Positions 14,290 to 29,430 of a stretch of DNA of 64,000 bases are shown here, one piece after another. Origin of the DNA: Halisarca cf. caerulea (taxonomy: Eukaryota; Porifera; Demospongiae; Chondrillida; Halisarcidae); the NCBI GenBank assembly GCA_963170055.1, contig CAUJGJ010000185.1:3513275-3577274 (forward strand), written 5' to 3'. The notes under the pieces were generated by a model. It saw only the letters and a program-made list of their open reading frames with translations, was not told the origin of the DNA and did no database searches. The translations under genes and the position numbers were made by a program. Numbering within the stretch: position 1 is the stretch's first letter; every line of letters starts with the position of its first letter.

Positions 14290-17200
14290 TTAGAATTTCA
14301 TTTTCATATCTTCTGAACTTTGCCAATTTTGCGCTTTGTCTAATTTTAAAGTTATGTTTGTAACAATCTCTTTACGATAAAAATTATTGAACCTTTGCAA
14401 CATTTAAAACTTAACTTTCTTAGAAAGTTAAAATTAGAATTTCATTTGTCATATCTTATGAACTTTTCAAATTTTGCGCTTTGCCTAATTTTAAAGTTAT
14501 GTTTGTAACATTGTCTTTGCGATAAAGATTATTCAAACTTTGTAACATTTGAAACTTAACTTTCTTAGAAAGTTAAAATTAGAATTTCATTTGTCATATC
14601 TTCTGCACTTTGCCAATTTTGCGGTTTGCCTAATTTTAAAGTCATGTTTGTAACATTGTCTTTGCGATAAAGATTATTCAAACTTTGCAACATTTGAAAC
14701 TTTACTTTCTTAGAAAGATAAAATTAGAATTTCATTTGTCATATCTTATGAACTTTTCCAATTTTGCGCTTTGCCTAATTTTAAAGTTATGTTTGTAACA
14801 ATGTCTTTACGATAAAAATTATTGAAACTTTGTAACATTTCAAACTAAACTTTCTTAGAAAGTTAAAATTAGAATTTCATTTGTCATATCTTCTGAACTT
14901 TGCCAATTTTGCGCTTTGCCTAATTTTAAAGTTATGTTGGTAATATTGTCTTTACGATAAAAATTATTGAAACTTTGTAACATTTGAAACTTAACTTTCT
15001 TAGAAAGTTAAAATTAGAATTTCATTTGTCATATCTTATGAACTTTCCCAATTTTGCGCTTTGCCTAATTTTAAAGTTATGTTTGAAACATTGTCTTTAC
15101 GATAAACATTATTCAAACTTTGTAACATTTAAAACTTAACTTTCTTAGAAAGTTAAAATTAGAATTTCATTTGTCATATCTTCTGAACTTTGCCAATTTT
15201 GCGCTTTGCCTAATTTTAAAGTTATGTTTGAAACATTGTCTTTACGATAAAAATTATTCAAACTTTGTAACATTTAAAACTTAACTTTCTTAGAAAGTTA
15301 AAATTAGAATCTCATTTCTCATATCTTCTGAACTTTGCCAATTTTGCGCTTTGCCTAATTTTAAAATTATGTTTGTAACATTGTCTTTACGATAAAAATT
15401 ATTCAAACTTTGTAACATTTAAAACTTAACTTTCTTAGAAAGTTAAAATTAGAATTTCATTTGTCATATCTTATGAACTTTTCCAATTTTGCGCTTTGCC
15501 TAATTTTAAAGTTATGTTTGTAACATTGTCTTTGCGATAAAGATTATTCAAACTTTGTAACATTTGAAACTTAACTTTCTTAGAAAGTTAAAATTAGAAT
15601 TTCATTTGTCATATCTTATGAACTTTGCCAATTTTGCGCTTTGTCTAATTTTAAAGTTATGTTTGTAACAATCTCTTTACGATAAAAATTATTGAACCTT
15701 TGCAACATTTAAAACTTAACTTTCTTAGAAAGTTAAAATTAGAATTTCATTTGTCATATCTTATGAACTTTTCCAATTTTGCGCTTTGCCTAATTTTAAA
15801 GTTATGTTTGTAACATTGTCTTTGCGATAAAGATTATTCAAACTTTGTAACATTTGAAACTTAACTTTCTTAGAAAGTTAAAATTAGAATTTCATTTGTC
15901 ATATCTTCTGCACTTTGCCAATTTTGCGGTTTGCCTAATTTTAAAGTCATGTTTGTAACATTGTCTTTGCGATAAAGATTATTCAAACTTTGCAACATTT
16001 GAAACTTTACTTTCTTAGAAAGTTAAAATTAGAATTTCATTTGTCATATCTTCTGAACTTTGCCAATTTTGCGCTTTGCCTAATTTTAAAGTTATGTTGG
16101 TAATATTGTCTTTACGATAAAAATTATTGAAACTTTGTAACATTTGAAACTTAACTTTCTTAGAAAGTTAAAATTAGAATTTCATTTGTCATATCTTATG
16201 AACTTTGCCAATTTTGCGCTTTGCCTAATTTTAAAGTCATGTTTGAAACATTGTCTTTACGATAAACATTATTCAAACTTTGTAACATATAAAACTTAAC
16301 TTTCTTAGAAAGTTAAAATTAGAATTTCATTTGTCATATCTTCTGAACTTTGCCAATTTTGCGCTTTGCCTAATTTTAAAGTTATGTTTGAAACATTGTC
16401 TTTACGATAAAAATTATTCAAACTTTGTAACATTTAAAACTTAACTTTCTTAGAAAGTTAAAATTAGAATCTCATTTCTCATATCTTCTGAACTTTGCCA
16501 ATTTTGCGCTTTGCCTAATTTTAAAGTTATGTTTGAAACATTGTCTTTACGATAAAAATTATTCAAACTTTGTAACATTTAAAACTTAACTTTCTTAGAA
16601 AGTTAAAATTAGAATTTCATTTGTCATATCTTATGAACTTTTCCAATTTTGCGCTTTGCCTAATTTTAAAGTTATGTTTGTAACATTGTCTTTGCGATAA
16701 AGATTATTCAAACTTTGTAACATTTGAAACTTAACTTTCTTAGAAAGTTAAAATTAGAATTTCATTTGTCATATCTTATGAACTTTGCCAATTTTGCGCT
16801 TTGTCTAATTTTAAAGTTATGTTTGTAACAATCTCTTTACGATAAAAATTATTCAACCTTTGTAACATTTAAAACTTAACTTTCTTAGAAAGTTAAAATT
16901 AGAATTTCATTTTCATATCTTCTGAACTTTGCCAATTTTGCGCTTTGTCTAATTTTAAAGTTATGTTTGTAACAATCTCTTTACGATAAAAATTATTGAA
17001 CCTTTGCAACATTTAAAACTTAACTTTCTTAGAAAGTTAAAATTAGAATTTCATTTGTCATATCTTATGAACTTTTCAAATTTTGCGCTTTGCCTAATTT
17101 TAAAGTTATGTTTGTAACATTGTCTTTGCGATAAAGATTATTCAAACTTTGTAACATTTGAAACTTAACTTTCTTAGAAAGTTAAAATTAGAATTTCATT

Positions 17201-19510
17201 TGTCATATCTTCTGCACTTTGCCAATTTTGCGGTTTGCCTAATTTTAAAGTCATGTTTGTAACATTGTCTTTGCGATAAAGATTATTCAAACTTTGCAAC
17301 ATTTGAAACTTTACTTTCTTAGAAAGATAAAATTAGAATTTCATTTGTCATATCTTATGAACTTTTCCAATTTTGCGCTTTGCCTAATTTTAAAGTTATG
17401 TTTGTAACAATGTCTTTACGATAAAAATTATTGAAACTTTGTAACATTTCAAACTAAACTTTCTTAGAAAGTTAAAATTAGAATTTCATTTGTCATATCT
17501 TCTGAACTTTGCCAATTTTGCGCTTTGCCTAATTTTAAAGTTATGTTGGTAATATTGTCTTTACGATAAAAATTATTGAAACTTTGTAACATTTGAAACT
17601 TAACTTTCTTAGAAAGTTAAAATTAGAATTTCATTTGTCATATCTTATGAACTTTCCCAATTTTGCGCTTTGCCTAATTTTAAAGTTATGTTTGAAACAT
17701 TGTCTTTACGATAAACATTATTCAAACTTTGTAACATTTAAAACTTAACTTTCTTAGAAAGTTAAAATTAGAATTTCATTTGTCATATCTTCTGAACTTT
17801 GCCAATTTTGCGCTTTGCCTAATTTTAAAGTTATGTTTGAAACATTGTCTTTACGATAAAAATTATTCAAACTTTGTAACATTTAAAACTTAACTTTCTT
17901 AGAAAGTTAAAATTAGAATCTCATTTCTCATATCTTCTGAACTTTGCCAATTTTGCGCTTTGCCTAATTTTAAAATTATGTTTGTAACATTGTCTTTACG
18001 ATAAAAATTATTCAAACTTTGTAACATTTAAAACTTAACTTTCTTAGAAAGTTAAAATTAGAATTTCATTTGTCATATCTTATGAACTTTTCCAATTTTG
18101 CGCTTTGCCTAATTTTAAAGTTATGTTTGTAACATTGTCTTTGCGATAAAGATTATTCAAACTTTGTAACATTTGAAACTTAACTTTCTTAGAAAGTTAA
18201 AATTAGAATTTCATTTGTCATATCTTATGAACTTTGCCAATTTTGCGCTTTGTCTAATTTTAAAGTTATGTTTGTAACAATCTCTTTACGATAAAAATTA
18301 TTGAACCTTTGCAACATTTAAAACTTAACTTTCTTAGAAAGTTAAAATTAGAATTTCATTTGTCATATCTTATGAACTTTTCCAATTTTGCGCTTTGCCT
18401 AATTTTAAAGTTATGTTTGTAACATTGTCTTTGCGATAAAGATTATTCAAACTTTGTAACATTTGAAACTTAACTTTCTTAGAAAGTTAAAATTAGAATT
18501 TCATTTGTCATATCTTCTGCACTTTGCCAATTTTGCGGTTTGCCTAATTTTAAAGTCATGTTTGTAACATTGTCTTTGCGATAAAGATTATTCAAACTTT
18601 GCAACATTTGAAACTTTACTTTCTTAGAAAGTTAAAATTAGAATTTCATTTGTCATATCTTCTGAACTTTGCCAATTTTGCGCTTTGCCTAATTTTAAAG
18701 TTATGTTGGTAATATTGTCTTTACGATAAAAATTATTGAAACTTTGTAACATTTGAAACTTAACTTTCTTAGAAAGTTAAAATTAGAATTTCATTTGTCA
18801 TATCTTATGAACTTTGCCAATTTTGCGCTTTGCCTAATTTTAAAGTCATGTTTGAAACATTGTCTTTACGATAAACATTATTCAAACTTTGTAACATATA
18901 AAACTTAACTTTCTTAGAAAGTTAAAATTAGAATTTCATTTGTCATATCTTCTGAACTTTGCCAATTTTGCGCTTTGCCTAATTTTAAAGTTATGTTTGA
19001 AACATTGTCTTTACGATAAAAATTATTCAAACTTTGTAACATTTAAAACTTAACTTTCTTAGAAAGTTAAAATTAGAATCTCATTTCTCATATCTTCTGA
19101 ACTTTGCCAATTTTGCGCTTTGCCTAATTTTAAAGTTATGTTTGAAACATTGTCTTTACGATAAAAATTATTCAAACTTTGTAACATTTAAAACTTAACT
19201 TTCTTAGAAAGTTAAAATTAGAATTTCATTTGTCATATCTTATGAACTTTTCCAATTTTGCGCTTTGCCTAATTTTAAAGTTATGTTTGTAACATTGTCT
19301 TTGCGATAAAGATTATTCAAACTTTGTAACATTTGAAACTTAACTTTCTTAGAAAGTTAAAATTAGAATTTCATTTGTCATATCTTATGAACTTTGCCAA
19401 TTTTGCGCTTTGTCTAATTTTAAAGTTATGTTTGTAACAATCTCTTTACGATAAAAATTATTCAACCTTTGTAACATTTAAAACTTAACTTTCTTAGAAA
19501 GTTAAAATTA
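14290..19510 (+). repeat. 18-monomer tandem duplication, 2,609 bp unit, two copies
   Basis: Unit 1 is about 14,290-16,900 and unit 2 about 16,900-19,510. Offsets are exactly 2,609 bp for TTTTCATATCTTC (14301/16910), AAATTATTGAACC (14381/16990), CTCATTTCTC (15311/17920 and 16471/19080) and GCGGTTTGCC (14621/17230 and 15926/18535). GCGGTTTGCC also falls every 1,304-1,305 bp, so each unit contains two diverged 9-monomer halves: an older 9-mer duplication, later copied as an 18-mer. The third expected TTTTCATATC at 19,519 is absent, which fixes the right edge. Confidence 0.9.
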
Positions 19511-22500
19511 GAATTTCATTTGTCATATCTTATGAACTTTTCCAATTTTGCGCTTTGCCTAATTTTAAAGTTATGTTTGTAACATTGTCTTTGCGATAAA
19601 GATTATTCAAACTTTGTAACATTTGAAACTTAACTTTCTTAGAAAGTTAAAATTAGAATTTCATTTGTCATATCTTATGAACTTTGCCAATTTTGCGCTT
19701 TGCCTAATTTTAAAGTTATGTTTGTAACATTGTCTTTGCGATAAAGATTATTCAAACTTTGTAACATTTGAAACTTAACTTTCTTAGAAAGTTAAAATTA
19801 GAATTTCATTTGTCATATCTTATGAACTTTGCCAATTTTGCGCTTTGTCTAATTTTAAAGTTATGTTTGTAACAATCTCTTTACGATAAAAATTATTCAA
19901 CCTTTGTAACATTTAAAACTTAACTTTCTTAGAAAGTTAAAATTAGAATTTCATTTGTCATATCTTATGAACTTTTCCAATTTTGCGCTTTGCCTAATTT
20001 TAAAGTTATGTTTGTAACATTGTCTTTGCGATAAAGATTATTCAAACTTTGTAACATTTGAAACTTAACTTTCTTAGAAAGTTAAAATTAGAATTTCATT
20101 TGTCATATCTTATGAACTTTGCCAATTTTGCGCTTTGCCTAATTTTAAAGTTATGTTTCTAACAATGTCTTTACGATAAAAATTATTCAAACTTTGTAAC
20201 ATTTAAAACTTAACTTTCTTAGAAAGTTAAAATTAGAATTTCATTTGTCATATCTTCTGAACTTTGCCAATTTTGCGCTTTGTCTAATTTTAAAGTTATG
20301 TTTGTAACAATCTCTTTACGATAAAAATTATTGAACCTTTGCAACATTTAAAACTTAACTTTCTTAGAAAGTTAAAATTAGAATTTCATTTGTCATATCT
20401 TATGAACTTTTCAAATTTTGCGCTTTGCCTAATTTTAAAGTTATGTTTGTAACATTGTCTTTACGATAAAAATTATTCAAACTTTGTAACATTTAAAACT
20501 TAACTTTCTTAGAAAGTTAAAATTAGAATTTCATTTGTCATATCTTATGAACTTTGCCAATTTTGCGCTTTGCCTAATTTTAAAGTTATGTTTGTAACAT
20601 TGTCTTTGCGATAAAAATTATTCAAACTTTGTAACATTTGAAACTTAACTTTCTTAGAAAGTTAAAATTAGAATTTCATTTGTCATATCTTATGAACTTT
20701 GCCAATTTTGCGCTTTGCCTAATTTTAAAGTTATGTTTGAAACATTGTCTTTACGATAAAAATTATTCAAACTTTGTAACATTTAAAACTTAACTTTCTT
20801 AGAAAGTTAAAATTAGAATTTCATTTGTCATATCTTCTGCACTTTGCCAATTTTGCGCTTTGCCTAATTTTAAAGTTATGTTTGTAACAATGTCTTTACG
20901 ATAAAAATTATTGAAACTTTGCAACATTTAAAACTTAACTTTCTTAGAAAGTTAAAATTAGAATTTCATTTGTCATATCTTATGAACTTTGCCAATTTTG
21001 CGCTTTGCCTAATTTTAAAGTTATGTTGGTAACATTGTCTTTGCGATAAAGATTATTCAAACTTTGTAACATTTGAAACTTAACTTTCTTAGAAAGATAA
21101 AATTAGAATTTCATTTGACATATCTTATGAACTTTGCCAATTTTGCGCTTTGCCTAATTTTAAAGTTATGTTTGTAACATTATCTTTACGATAAAGATTA
21201 TTCAAACTTTGTAACATTTGAAACTTAACTTTCTTAGAAAGTTAAAATTGGAATTTCATTTGTCATATCTTATGAACTTTTCCAATTTTGCGCTTTGCCT
21301 AATTTTAAAGTTATGTTTGTAACAATGTCTTTACGATAAAAATTATTCAAACTTTGTAACATTTAAAACTTAACTTTCTTAGAAAGTTAAAATTAGAATT
21401 TCATTTGTCATATCTTATGAACTTTTCCAATTTTGCGCTTTGCCTAATTTTAAAGTTATGTTTGTAACAATGTCTTTACGATAAAAATTATTCAAACTTT
21501 GTAACATTTAAAACTTAACTTTCTTCGAAAGTTAAAATTAGAATTTCATTTGTCATATCTTATGAACTTTGCCAATTTTGCGCTTTGCCTCATTTTAAAG
21601 TTATGTTTGTAACAATGTCTTTACGATAAAAATTATTGAAACTTTGCAACTGTTAAAACTTAACTTTTTAGAAAGTTAAAATTAGAATTTCATTTGTCAT
21701 ATCTTATGAACTTTGCCAATTTTGCGCTTTGCCTAATTTTAAAGTCATGTTTGTAACATTATCTTTGCGATAAAGATTATTGAAACTTTGCAACATTTGA
21801 AACTTTACTTTCTTAGAAAGATAAAATTAGAATTTCATTTGTCATATCTTATGAACTTTGCCAATTTTGCGCTTTGCCTAATTTTAAAGTTATGTTTGTA
21901 ACAATGTCTTTACGATAAAAATTATTGAAACTTTGCAACTGTTAAAACTTAACTTTTTAGAAAGTTAAAATTAGAATTTCATTTGTCATATCTTATGAAC
22001 TTTGCCAATTTTGCGCTTTGCCTAATTTTAAAGTCATGTTTGTAACATTGTCTTTGCGATAAAGATTATTCAAACTTTGCAACATTTGAAACTTTACTTT
22101 CTTAGAAAGATAAAATTAGAATTTCATTTGTCATATCTTATGAACTTTTCCAATTTTGCGCTTTGCCTAATTTTAAAGTTATGTTTGTAACAATGTCTTT
22201 ACGATAAAAATTATTCAAACTTTGTAACATTTAAAACTTAACTTTCTTAGAAAGTTAAAATTAGAATTTCATTTGTCATATCTTATGAACTTTGCCAATT
22301 TTGCGCTTTGCCTAATTTTAAAGTTATGTTGGTAACATTGTCTTTACGATAAAAATTATTCAAACTTTGTAACATTTAAAACTTAACTTTCTTAGAAAGT
22401 TAAAATTAGAATTTCATTTGTCATATCTTATGAACTTTGCCAATTTTGCGCTTTCCCTAATTTTAAAGTTATGTTTGAAACATTGTCTTTACGATAAAAA

Positions 22501-24118
22501 TTATTCAAACTTTGTAACATTTAAAACTTAACTTTCTTAGAAAGTTAAAATTAGAATTTCATTTGTCATATCTTATGAACTTTGCCAATTTTGCGCTTTG
22601 CCTAATTATAAAGTTCTGTTTGAAACATTGTCTTTACGATAAAAATTATTCAAACTTTGTAACATTTGAAACTTAACTTTCTTAGAAAGTTAAAATTAGA
22701 ATTTCATTTGTCATATCTTATGAACTTTGCCAATTTTGCGCTTTGCCTAATTTTAAAGTTATGTTTGAAACATTGTCTTTACGATAAAAATTATTCAAAC
22801 TTTGTAACATTTAAAACTTAACTTTCTTAGAAAGTTAAAATTAGAATTTCATTTGTCATATCTTATGAACTTTGCCAATTTTGCGCTTTGCCTAATTTTA
22901 AAGTTATGTTTGTAACATTGTCTTTGCGATAAAGATTATTCAAACTTTGTAACATTTAAAACTTAACTTTCTTAGAAAGTTAAAATTAGAATTTCATTTG
23001 TCATATCTTATGAACTTTGCCAATTTTGCGCTTTGCCTAATTATAAAGTTCTGTTTGAAACATTGTCTTTACGATAAAAATTATTCAAACTTTGTAACAT
23101 TTGAAACTTAACTTTCTTAGAAAGTTAAAATTAGAATTTCATTTGTCATATCTTATGAACTTTGCCAATTTTGCGCTTTGCCTAATTTTAAAGTTATGTT
23201 TGAAACATTGTCTTTACGATAAAAATTATTCAAACTTTGTAACATTTAAAACTTAACTTTCTTAGAAAGTTAAAATTAGAATTTCATTTGTCATATCTTA
23301 TGAACTTTGCCAATTTTGCGCTTTGCCTAATTTTAAAGTTATGTTTGTAACATTGTCTTTGCGATAAAGATTATTCAAACTTTGTAACATTTAAAACTTA
23401 ACTTTCTTAGAAAGTTAAAATTAGAATTTCATTTGTCATATCTTATGAACTTTGCCAATTTTGCGCTTTGCCTAATTTTAAAGATATGTTTGTAACAATG
23501 TCTTTACGATAAAAATTATTCAAACTTTGTAACATTTAAAACTTAACTTTCTTAGAAAGTTAAAATTAGAATTTCATTTGTCATATCTTATGAACTTTTC
23601 CAATTTTGCGCTTTGCCTAATTTTAAAGTTATGTTTGTAACATTGTCTTTGCGATAAAGATTATTCAAACTTTGTAACATTTGAAACTTAACTTTCTTAG
23701 AAAGTTAAAATTAGAATTTCATTTGTCATATCTTATGAACTTTGCCAATTTTGCGCTTTGCCTAATTTTAAAGTTATGTTTGTAACATTGTCTTTACGAT
23801 AAAGATTATTCAAACTTTGTAACATTTGAAACTTAACTTTCTTAGAAAGTTAAAATTAGAATTTCATTTGTCATATCTTATGAACTTTTCCAATTTTGCG
23901 CTTTGCCTAATTTTAAAGTTATGTTTGTAACATTGTCTTTGCGATAAAGATTATTCAAACTTTGTAACATTTGAAACTTAACTTTCTTAGAAAGTTAAAA
24001 TTAGAATTTCATTTGTCATATCTTATGAACTTTGCCAATTTTGCGCTTAGCCTAATTTTAAAGTTATGTTTGTAACATTGTCTTTACGATAAAAATTATT
24101 CAAACTTTGTAACATTTA

Positions 24119-27100
24119 AAACTTAACTTTCTTAGAAAGTTAAAATTAGAATTTCATTTGTCATATCTTATGAACTTTTCCAATTTTGCGCTTTGCCTAA
24201 TTTTAAAGTTATGTTTGTAACAATGTCTTTACGATAAAAATTATTAGAAACTTTGTAACATTTAAAACTTAACTTTCTTAGAAAGTTAAAATTAGAATTT
24301 CATTTGTCATATCTTATGAACTTTGCCAATTTTGCGCTTTGCCTAATTTTAAAGTTATGTTTGTAACATTGTCTTTACGATAAAGATTATTCAAACTTTG
24401 TAACATTTGAAACTTAACTTTCTTAGAAAGTTAAAATTAGAATTTCATTTGTCATATCTTATGAACTTTTCCAATTTTGCGCTTTGCCTAATTTTAAAGT
24501 TATGTTTGTAACATTGTCTTTGCGATAAAGATTATTCAAACTTTGTAACATTTGAAACTTAACTTTCTTAGAAAGTTAAAATTAGAATTTCATTTGTCAT
24601 ATCTTATGAACTTTGCCAATTTTGCGCTTTGCCTAATTTTAAAGTTATGTTTGTAACAATGTCTTTACGATAAAAATTATTCAAACTTTGTAACATTTAA
24701 AACTTAACTTTCTTAGAAAGTTAAAATTAGAATTTCATTTGTCATATCTTATGAACTTTGCCAATTTTGCGCTTTGCCTAATTTTAAAGTTATGTTTGTA
24801 ACATTGTCTTTGCGATAAAAATTATTCAAACTTTGTAACATTTGAAACTTAACTTTCTTAGAAAGTTAAAATTAGAATTTCATTTGTCATATCTTATGAA
24901 CTTTGCCAATTTTGCGCTTAGCCTAAATTTAAAGTTATGTTTGTAACATTGTCTTTACGATAAAAATTATTCAAACTTTGTAACATTTAAAACTTAACTT
25001 TCTTAGAAAGTTAAAATTAGAATTTCATTTGTCATATCTTATGAACTTTTCCAATTTTGCGCTTTGCCTAATTTTAAAGTTATGTTTGTAACATTGTCTT
25101 TGCGATAAAGATTATTGAAACTTTGTAACATTTAAAACTTAACTTTCTTAGAAAGTTAAAATTAGAATTTCATTTGTCATATCTTATGAACTTTGCCAAT
25201 TTTGCGCTTTGCCTAATTTTAAAGTTATGTTTGTAACAATGTCTTTACGATAAAAATTATTCAAACTTTGTAACATTTAAAACTTAACTTTCTTAGAAAG
25301 TTAAAATTAGAATTTCATTTGTCATATCTTATGAACTTTGCCAATTTTGCGCTTTGCCTAATTTTAAAGTTATGTTTGTAACAATGTCTTTACGATAAAA
25401 ATTATTGAAACTTTGCAACATTTAAAACTTTGCTTTCTTAGAAAGTTAAAATTAGAATTTCATTTGTCATATCTTATGAACTTTTCCAATTTTGCGCTTT
25501 GCCTAATTTTAAAGTTATGTTTATAACATTGTCTTTGCGATAAAGATTATTCAAACTTTATAACATTTGAAACTTAACTTTCTTAGAAAGTTAAAATTAG
25601 AATTTCATTTGTCATATCTTATGAACTTTGCCAATTTTGCGCTTTACCTAATTTTAAAGTTATGTTTGTAACAATGTCTTTACGATAAAAATTATTGAAA
25701 CTTTGCAACATTTAAAACTTTGCTTTCTTAGAAAGTTAAAATTAGAATTTCATTTGTCATATCTTATGAACTTTTCCAATTTTGCGCTTTGCCTAATTTT
25801 AAAGTTATGTTTGTAACATTGTCTTTGCGATAAAGATTATTCAAACTTTGTAACATTTGAAACTTAACTTTCTTAGAAAGTTAAAATTAGAATTTCATTT
25901 GTCATATCTTATGAACTTTGCCAATTTTGCGCTTTGCCTAATTTTAAAGTTATGTTTGTAACAATGTCTTTACGATAAAAATTATTCAAACTTTGTAACA
26001 TTTAAAACTTAACTTTCTTAGAAAGTTAAAATTAGAATTTCATTTGTCATATCTTATGAACTTTGCCAATTTTGCGCTTTGCCTAATTTTAAAGTTATGT
26101 TTGTAACAATGTCTTTACAATAAAAATTATTGAAACTTTGCAACATTTAAAACTTTACTTTCTTAGAAAGTTAAAATTAGAATTTCATTTGTCATATCTT
26201 ATGAACTTTTCCAATTTTGCGCTTTGCCTAATTTTAAAGTTATGTTTGTAACATTGTCTTTGTGATAAAGATTATTCAAACTTTGTAACATTTAAAACTT
26301 AACTTTCTTAGAAAGTTAAAATTAGAATTTCATTTGTCATATCTTATGAACTTTGCCAATTTTGCGCTTTGCCTAATTTTAAAGTTATGTTTGTAACATT
26401 GTCTTTGCGATAAAGATTATTCAAACTTTGTAACATTTGAAACTTAACTTTCTTAGAAAGTTAAAATTAGAATTTCATTTGTCATATCTTATGAACTTTG
26501 CCAATTTTGCGCTTTGCCTAATTTTAAAGTTATGTTTGTAAAAATGTCTTTACGATAAAAATTATTGAAACTTTGCAACATTTAAAACTTTGCTTTCTTA
26601 GAAAGTTAAAATTAGAATTTCATTTGTCATATCTTATGAACTTTTCCAATTTTGTGCTTTGCCTAATTTTAAAGTTATGTTTGTAACATTGTCTTTGCGA
26701 TAAAGATTATTCAAACTTTGTAACATTTAAAACTTAACTTTCTTAGAAAGTTAAAATTAGAATTTCATTTGTCATATCTTATGAACTTTGCCAATTTTGC
26801 GCTTTGCCTAATTTTAAAGTTATGTTTGTAACAATGTCTTTACGATAAAAATTATTCAAACTTTGTAACATTTAAAACTTAACTTTCTTAGAAAGTTAAA
26901 ATTAGAATTTCATTTGTCATATCTTATGAACTTTGCCAATTTTGCGCTTTACCTAATTTTAAAGTTATGTTTGTAACATTGTCTTTGCGATAAAAATTAT
27001 TCAAACTTTGTCACATTTAAAACTTAACTTTCTTAGAAAGTTCAAAATTAGAATTTCATTTGTCATATCTTATGAACTTTGCCAATTTTGCGCTTTGCCT

Positions 27101-29430
27101 AATTTTAAAGTTATGTTTGTAACATTGTCTTTGCGATAAAAATTATTCAAACTTTGTAACATTTAAAACTTAACTTTCTTAGAAAGTTAAAATTAGAATT
27201 TCATTTGTCATATCTTATGAACTTTGCCAATTTTGCGCTTTGCCTAATTTTAAAGTTATGTTTGTAACATTGTCTTTGCGATAAAGATTATTCAAACTTT
27301 GTAACATTTGAAACTTAACTTTCTTAGAAAGTTAAAATTAGAATTTCATTTGTCATATCTTATGAACTTTGCCAATTTTGCGCTTTGCCTAATTTTAAAG
27401 TTATGTTTGTAACATTGTCTTTGCGATAAAGATTATTCAAACTTTGTAACATTTGAAACTTAACTTTCTTAGAAAGTTAAAATTAGAATTTCATTTGTCA
27501 TATCTTATGAACTTTGCCAATTTTGCGCTTTGCCTAATTTTAAAGTTATGTTTGTAAAAATGTCTTTACGATAAAAATTATTGAAACTTTGCAACATTTA
27601 AAACTTTGCTTTCTTAGAAAGTTAAAATTAGAATTTCATTTGTCATATCTTATGAACTTTGCCAATTTTGCGCTTTGCCTACTTTTAAAGTTATGTTTGT
27701 AACAATGTCTTTACGATAAAAATTATTCAAACTTTGTAACATTTAAAACTTAACTTTCTTAGAAAGTTAAAATTAGAATTTCATTTGTCATATCTTATGA
27801 ACTTTGCCAATTTTGCGCTTTACCTAATTTTAAAGTTATGTTTGTAACATTGTCTTTGCGATAAAAATTATTCAAACTTTGTCACATTTAAAACTTAACT
27901 TTCTTAGAAAGTTCAAAATTAGAATTTCATTTGTCATATCTTATGAACTTTTCCAATTTTGCGCTTTGCCTAATTTTAAAGTTATGTTTGTAACAATGTC
28001 TTTACGATAAAAATTATTGAAACTTTGCAACATTTAAAACTTTACTTTCTTAGAAAGTTAAAATTAGAATTTCATTTGTCATATCTTATGAACTTTACCA
28101 ATTTTGCGCTTTGCCTAATTTTAAAGTTATGTTTGTAACATTGTCTTTGCGATAAAGATTATTCAAACTTTGTAACATTTGAAACTTAACTTTCTTAGAA
28201 AGTTAAAATTAGAATTTCATTTGTCATATCTTATGAACTTTGCCAATTTTGCGCTTTGCCTAATTTTAAAGTTATGTTTGTAACATTGTCTTTGCGATAA
28301 AGATTATTCAAACTTTGTAACATTTGAAACTTAACTTTCTTAGAAAGTTAAAATTAGAATTTCATTTGTCATATCTTATGAACTTTGCCAATTTTGCGCT
28401 TTGCCTAATTTTAAAGCTATGTTTGTAACAATGTCTTTACGATAAAAATTATTCAAACTTTGTAACATTTAAAACTTAACTTTCTTAGAAAGTTAAAATT
28501 AGAATTTCATTTGTCATATCTTATGAACTTTGCCAAATTTGCGCTTTACCTAATTTTAAAGTTATGTTTGTAACATTGTCTTTGCGATAAAAATTATTCA
28601 AACTTTGTAACATTTAAAACTTAACTTTCTTAGAAAGTTAAAATTAGAATTTCATTTGTCATATCTTATGAACTTTGCCAATTTTGCGCTTTGCCTAATT
28701 TTAAAGTTATGTTTGAAACATTGTCTTTACGATAAAAATTATTCAAACTTTGTAACATTTAAAACTTAACTTTCTTAGAAAGTTAAAATTAGAATTTCAT
28801 TTGTCATATCTTATGAACTTTGCCAATTTTGCGCTTTGCCTAATTTTAAAGTTATGTTTGTAACAATGTCTTTACGATAAAAATTATTAGAAACTTTGTA
28901 ACATTTAAAACTTAACTTTCTTAGAAAGTTAAAATTAGAATTTCATTTGTCATATCTTATGAACTTTGCCAATTTTGCGCTTTGCCTAATTTTAAAGTTA
29001 TGTTTGTAACAATGTCTTTACGATAAAAATTATTCAAACTTTGTAACATTTAAAACTTAACTTTCTTAGAAAGTTAAAATTAGAATTTCATTTGTCATAT
29101 CTTATGAACTTTGCCAAATTTGCGCTTTACCTAATTTTAAAGTTATGTTTGTAACATTGTCTTTGCGATAAAAATTATTCAAACTTTGTAACATTTAAAA
29201 CTTAACTTTCTTAGAAAGTTAAAATTAGAATTTCATTTGTCATATCTTATGAACTTTGCCAATTTTGCGCTTTGCCTAATTTTAAAGTTATGTTTGTAAC
29301 AATGTCTTTACGATAAAAATTATTCAAACTTTGTAAAATTTAAAACTTAACTTTCTTAGAAAGTTAAAATTAGAATTTCATTTGTCATATCTTATGAACT
29401 TTGCCAATTTTGCGCTTTGCCTAATTTTAA
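24119..29430 (+). repeat. Segmental duplication inside the satellite, copy 1 (partner 36,161-41,470)
   Basis: At least nine private variants recur exactly 12,042 bp downstream: ATTAG insertion (24243/36285), TATAACATT (25522/37564), TTTACAATAA (26111/38153), TGTGATAAAG (26261/38303), TTTGTGCTTT (26651/38693), GTAAAAATG (26539/38581), TTCAAAATTAG (27041/39083), ACTTTTAAAG (27681/39723), AAAGCTATG (28413/40455). After a one-base deletion at about 40,898 the offset becomes 12,041. The left edge is set by a mismatch near 24,118 and the right edge by GTTTGTAACAATG against GTTTGAAACATTG near 29,430/41,465. Only scattered single-base differences are visible between the copies. Confidence 0.88.
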
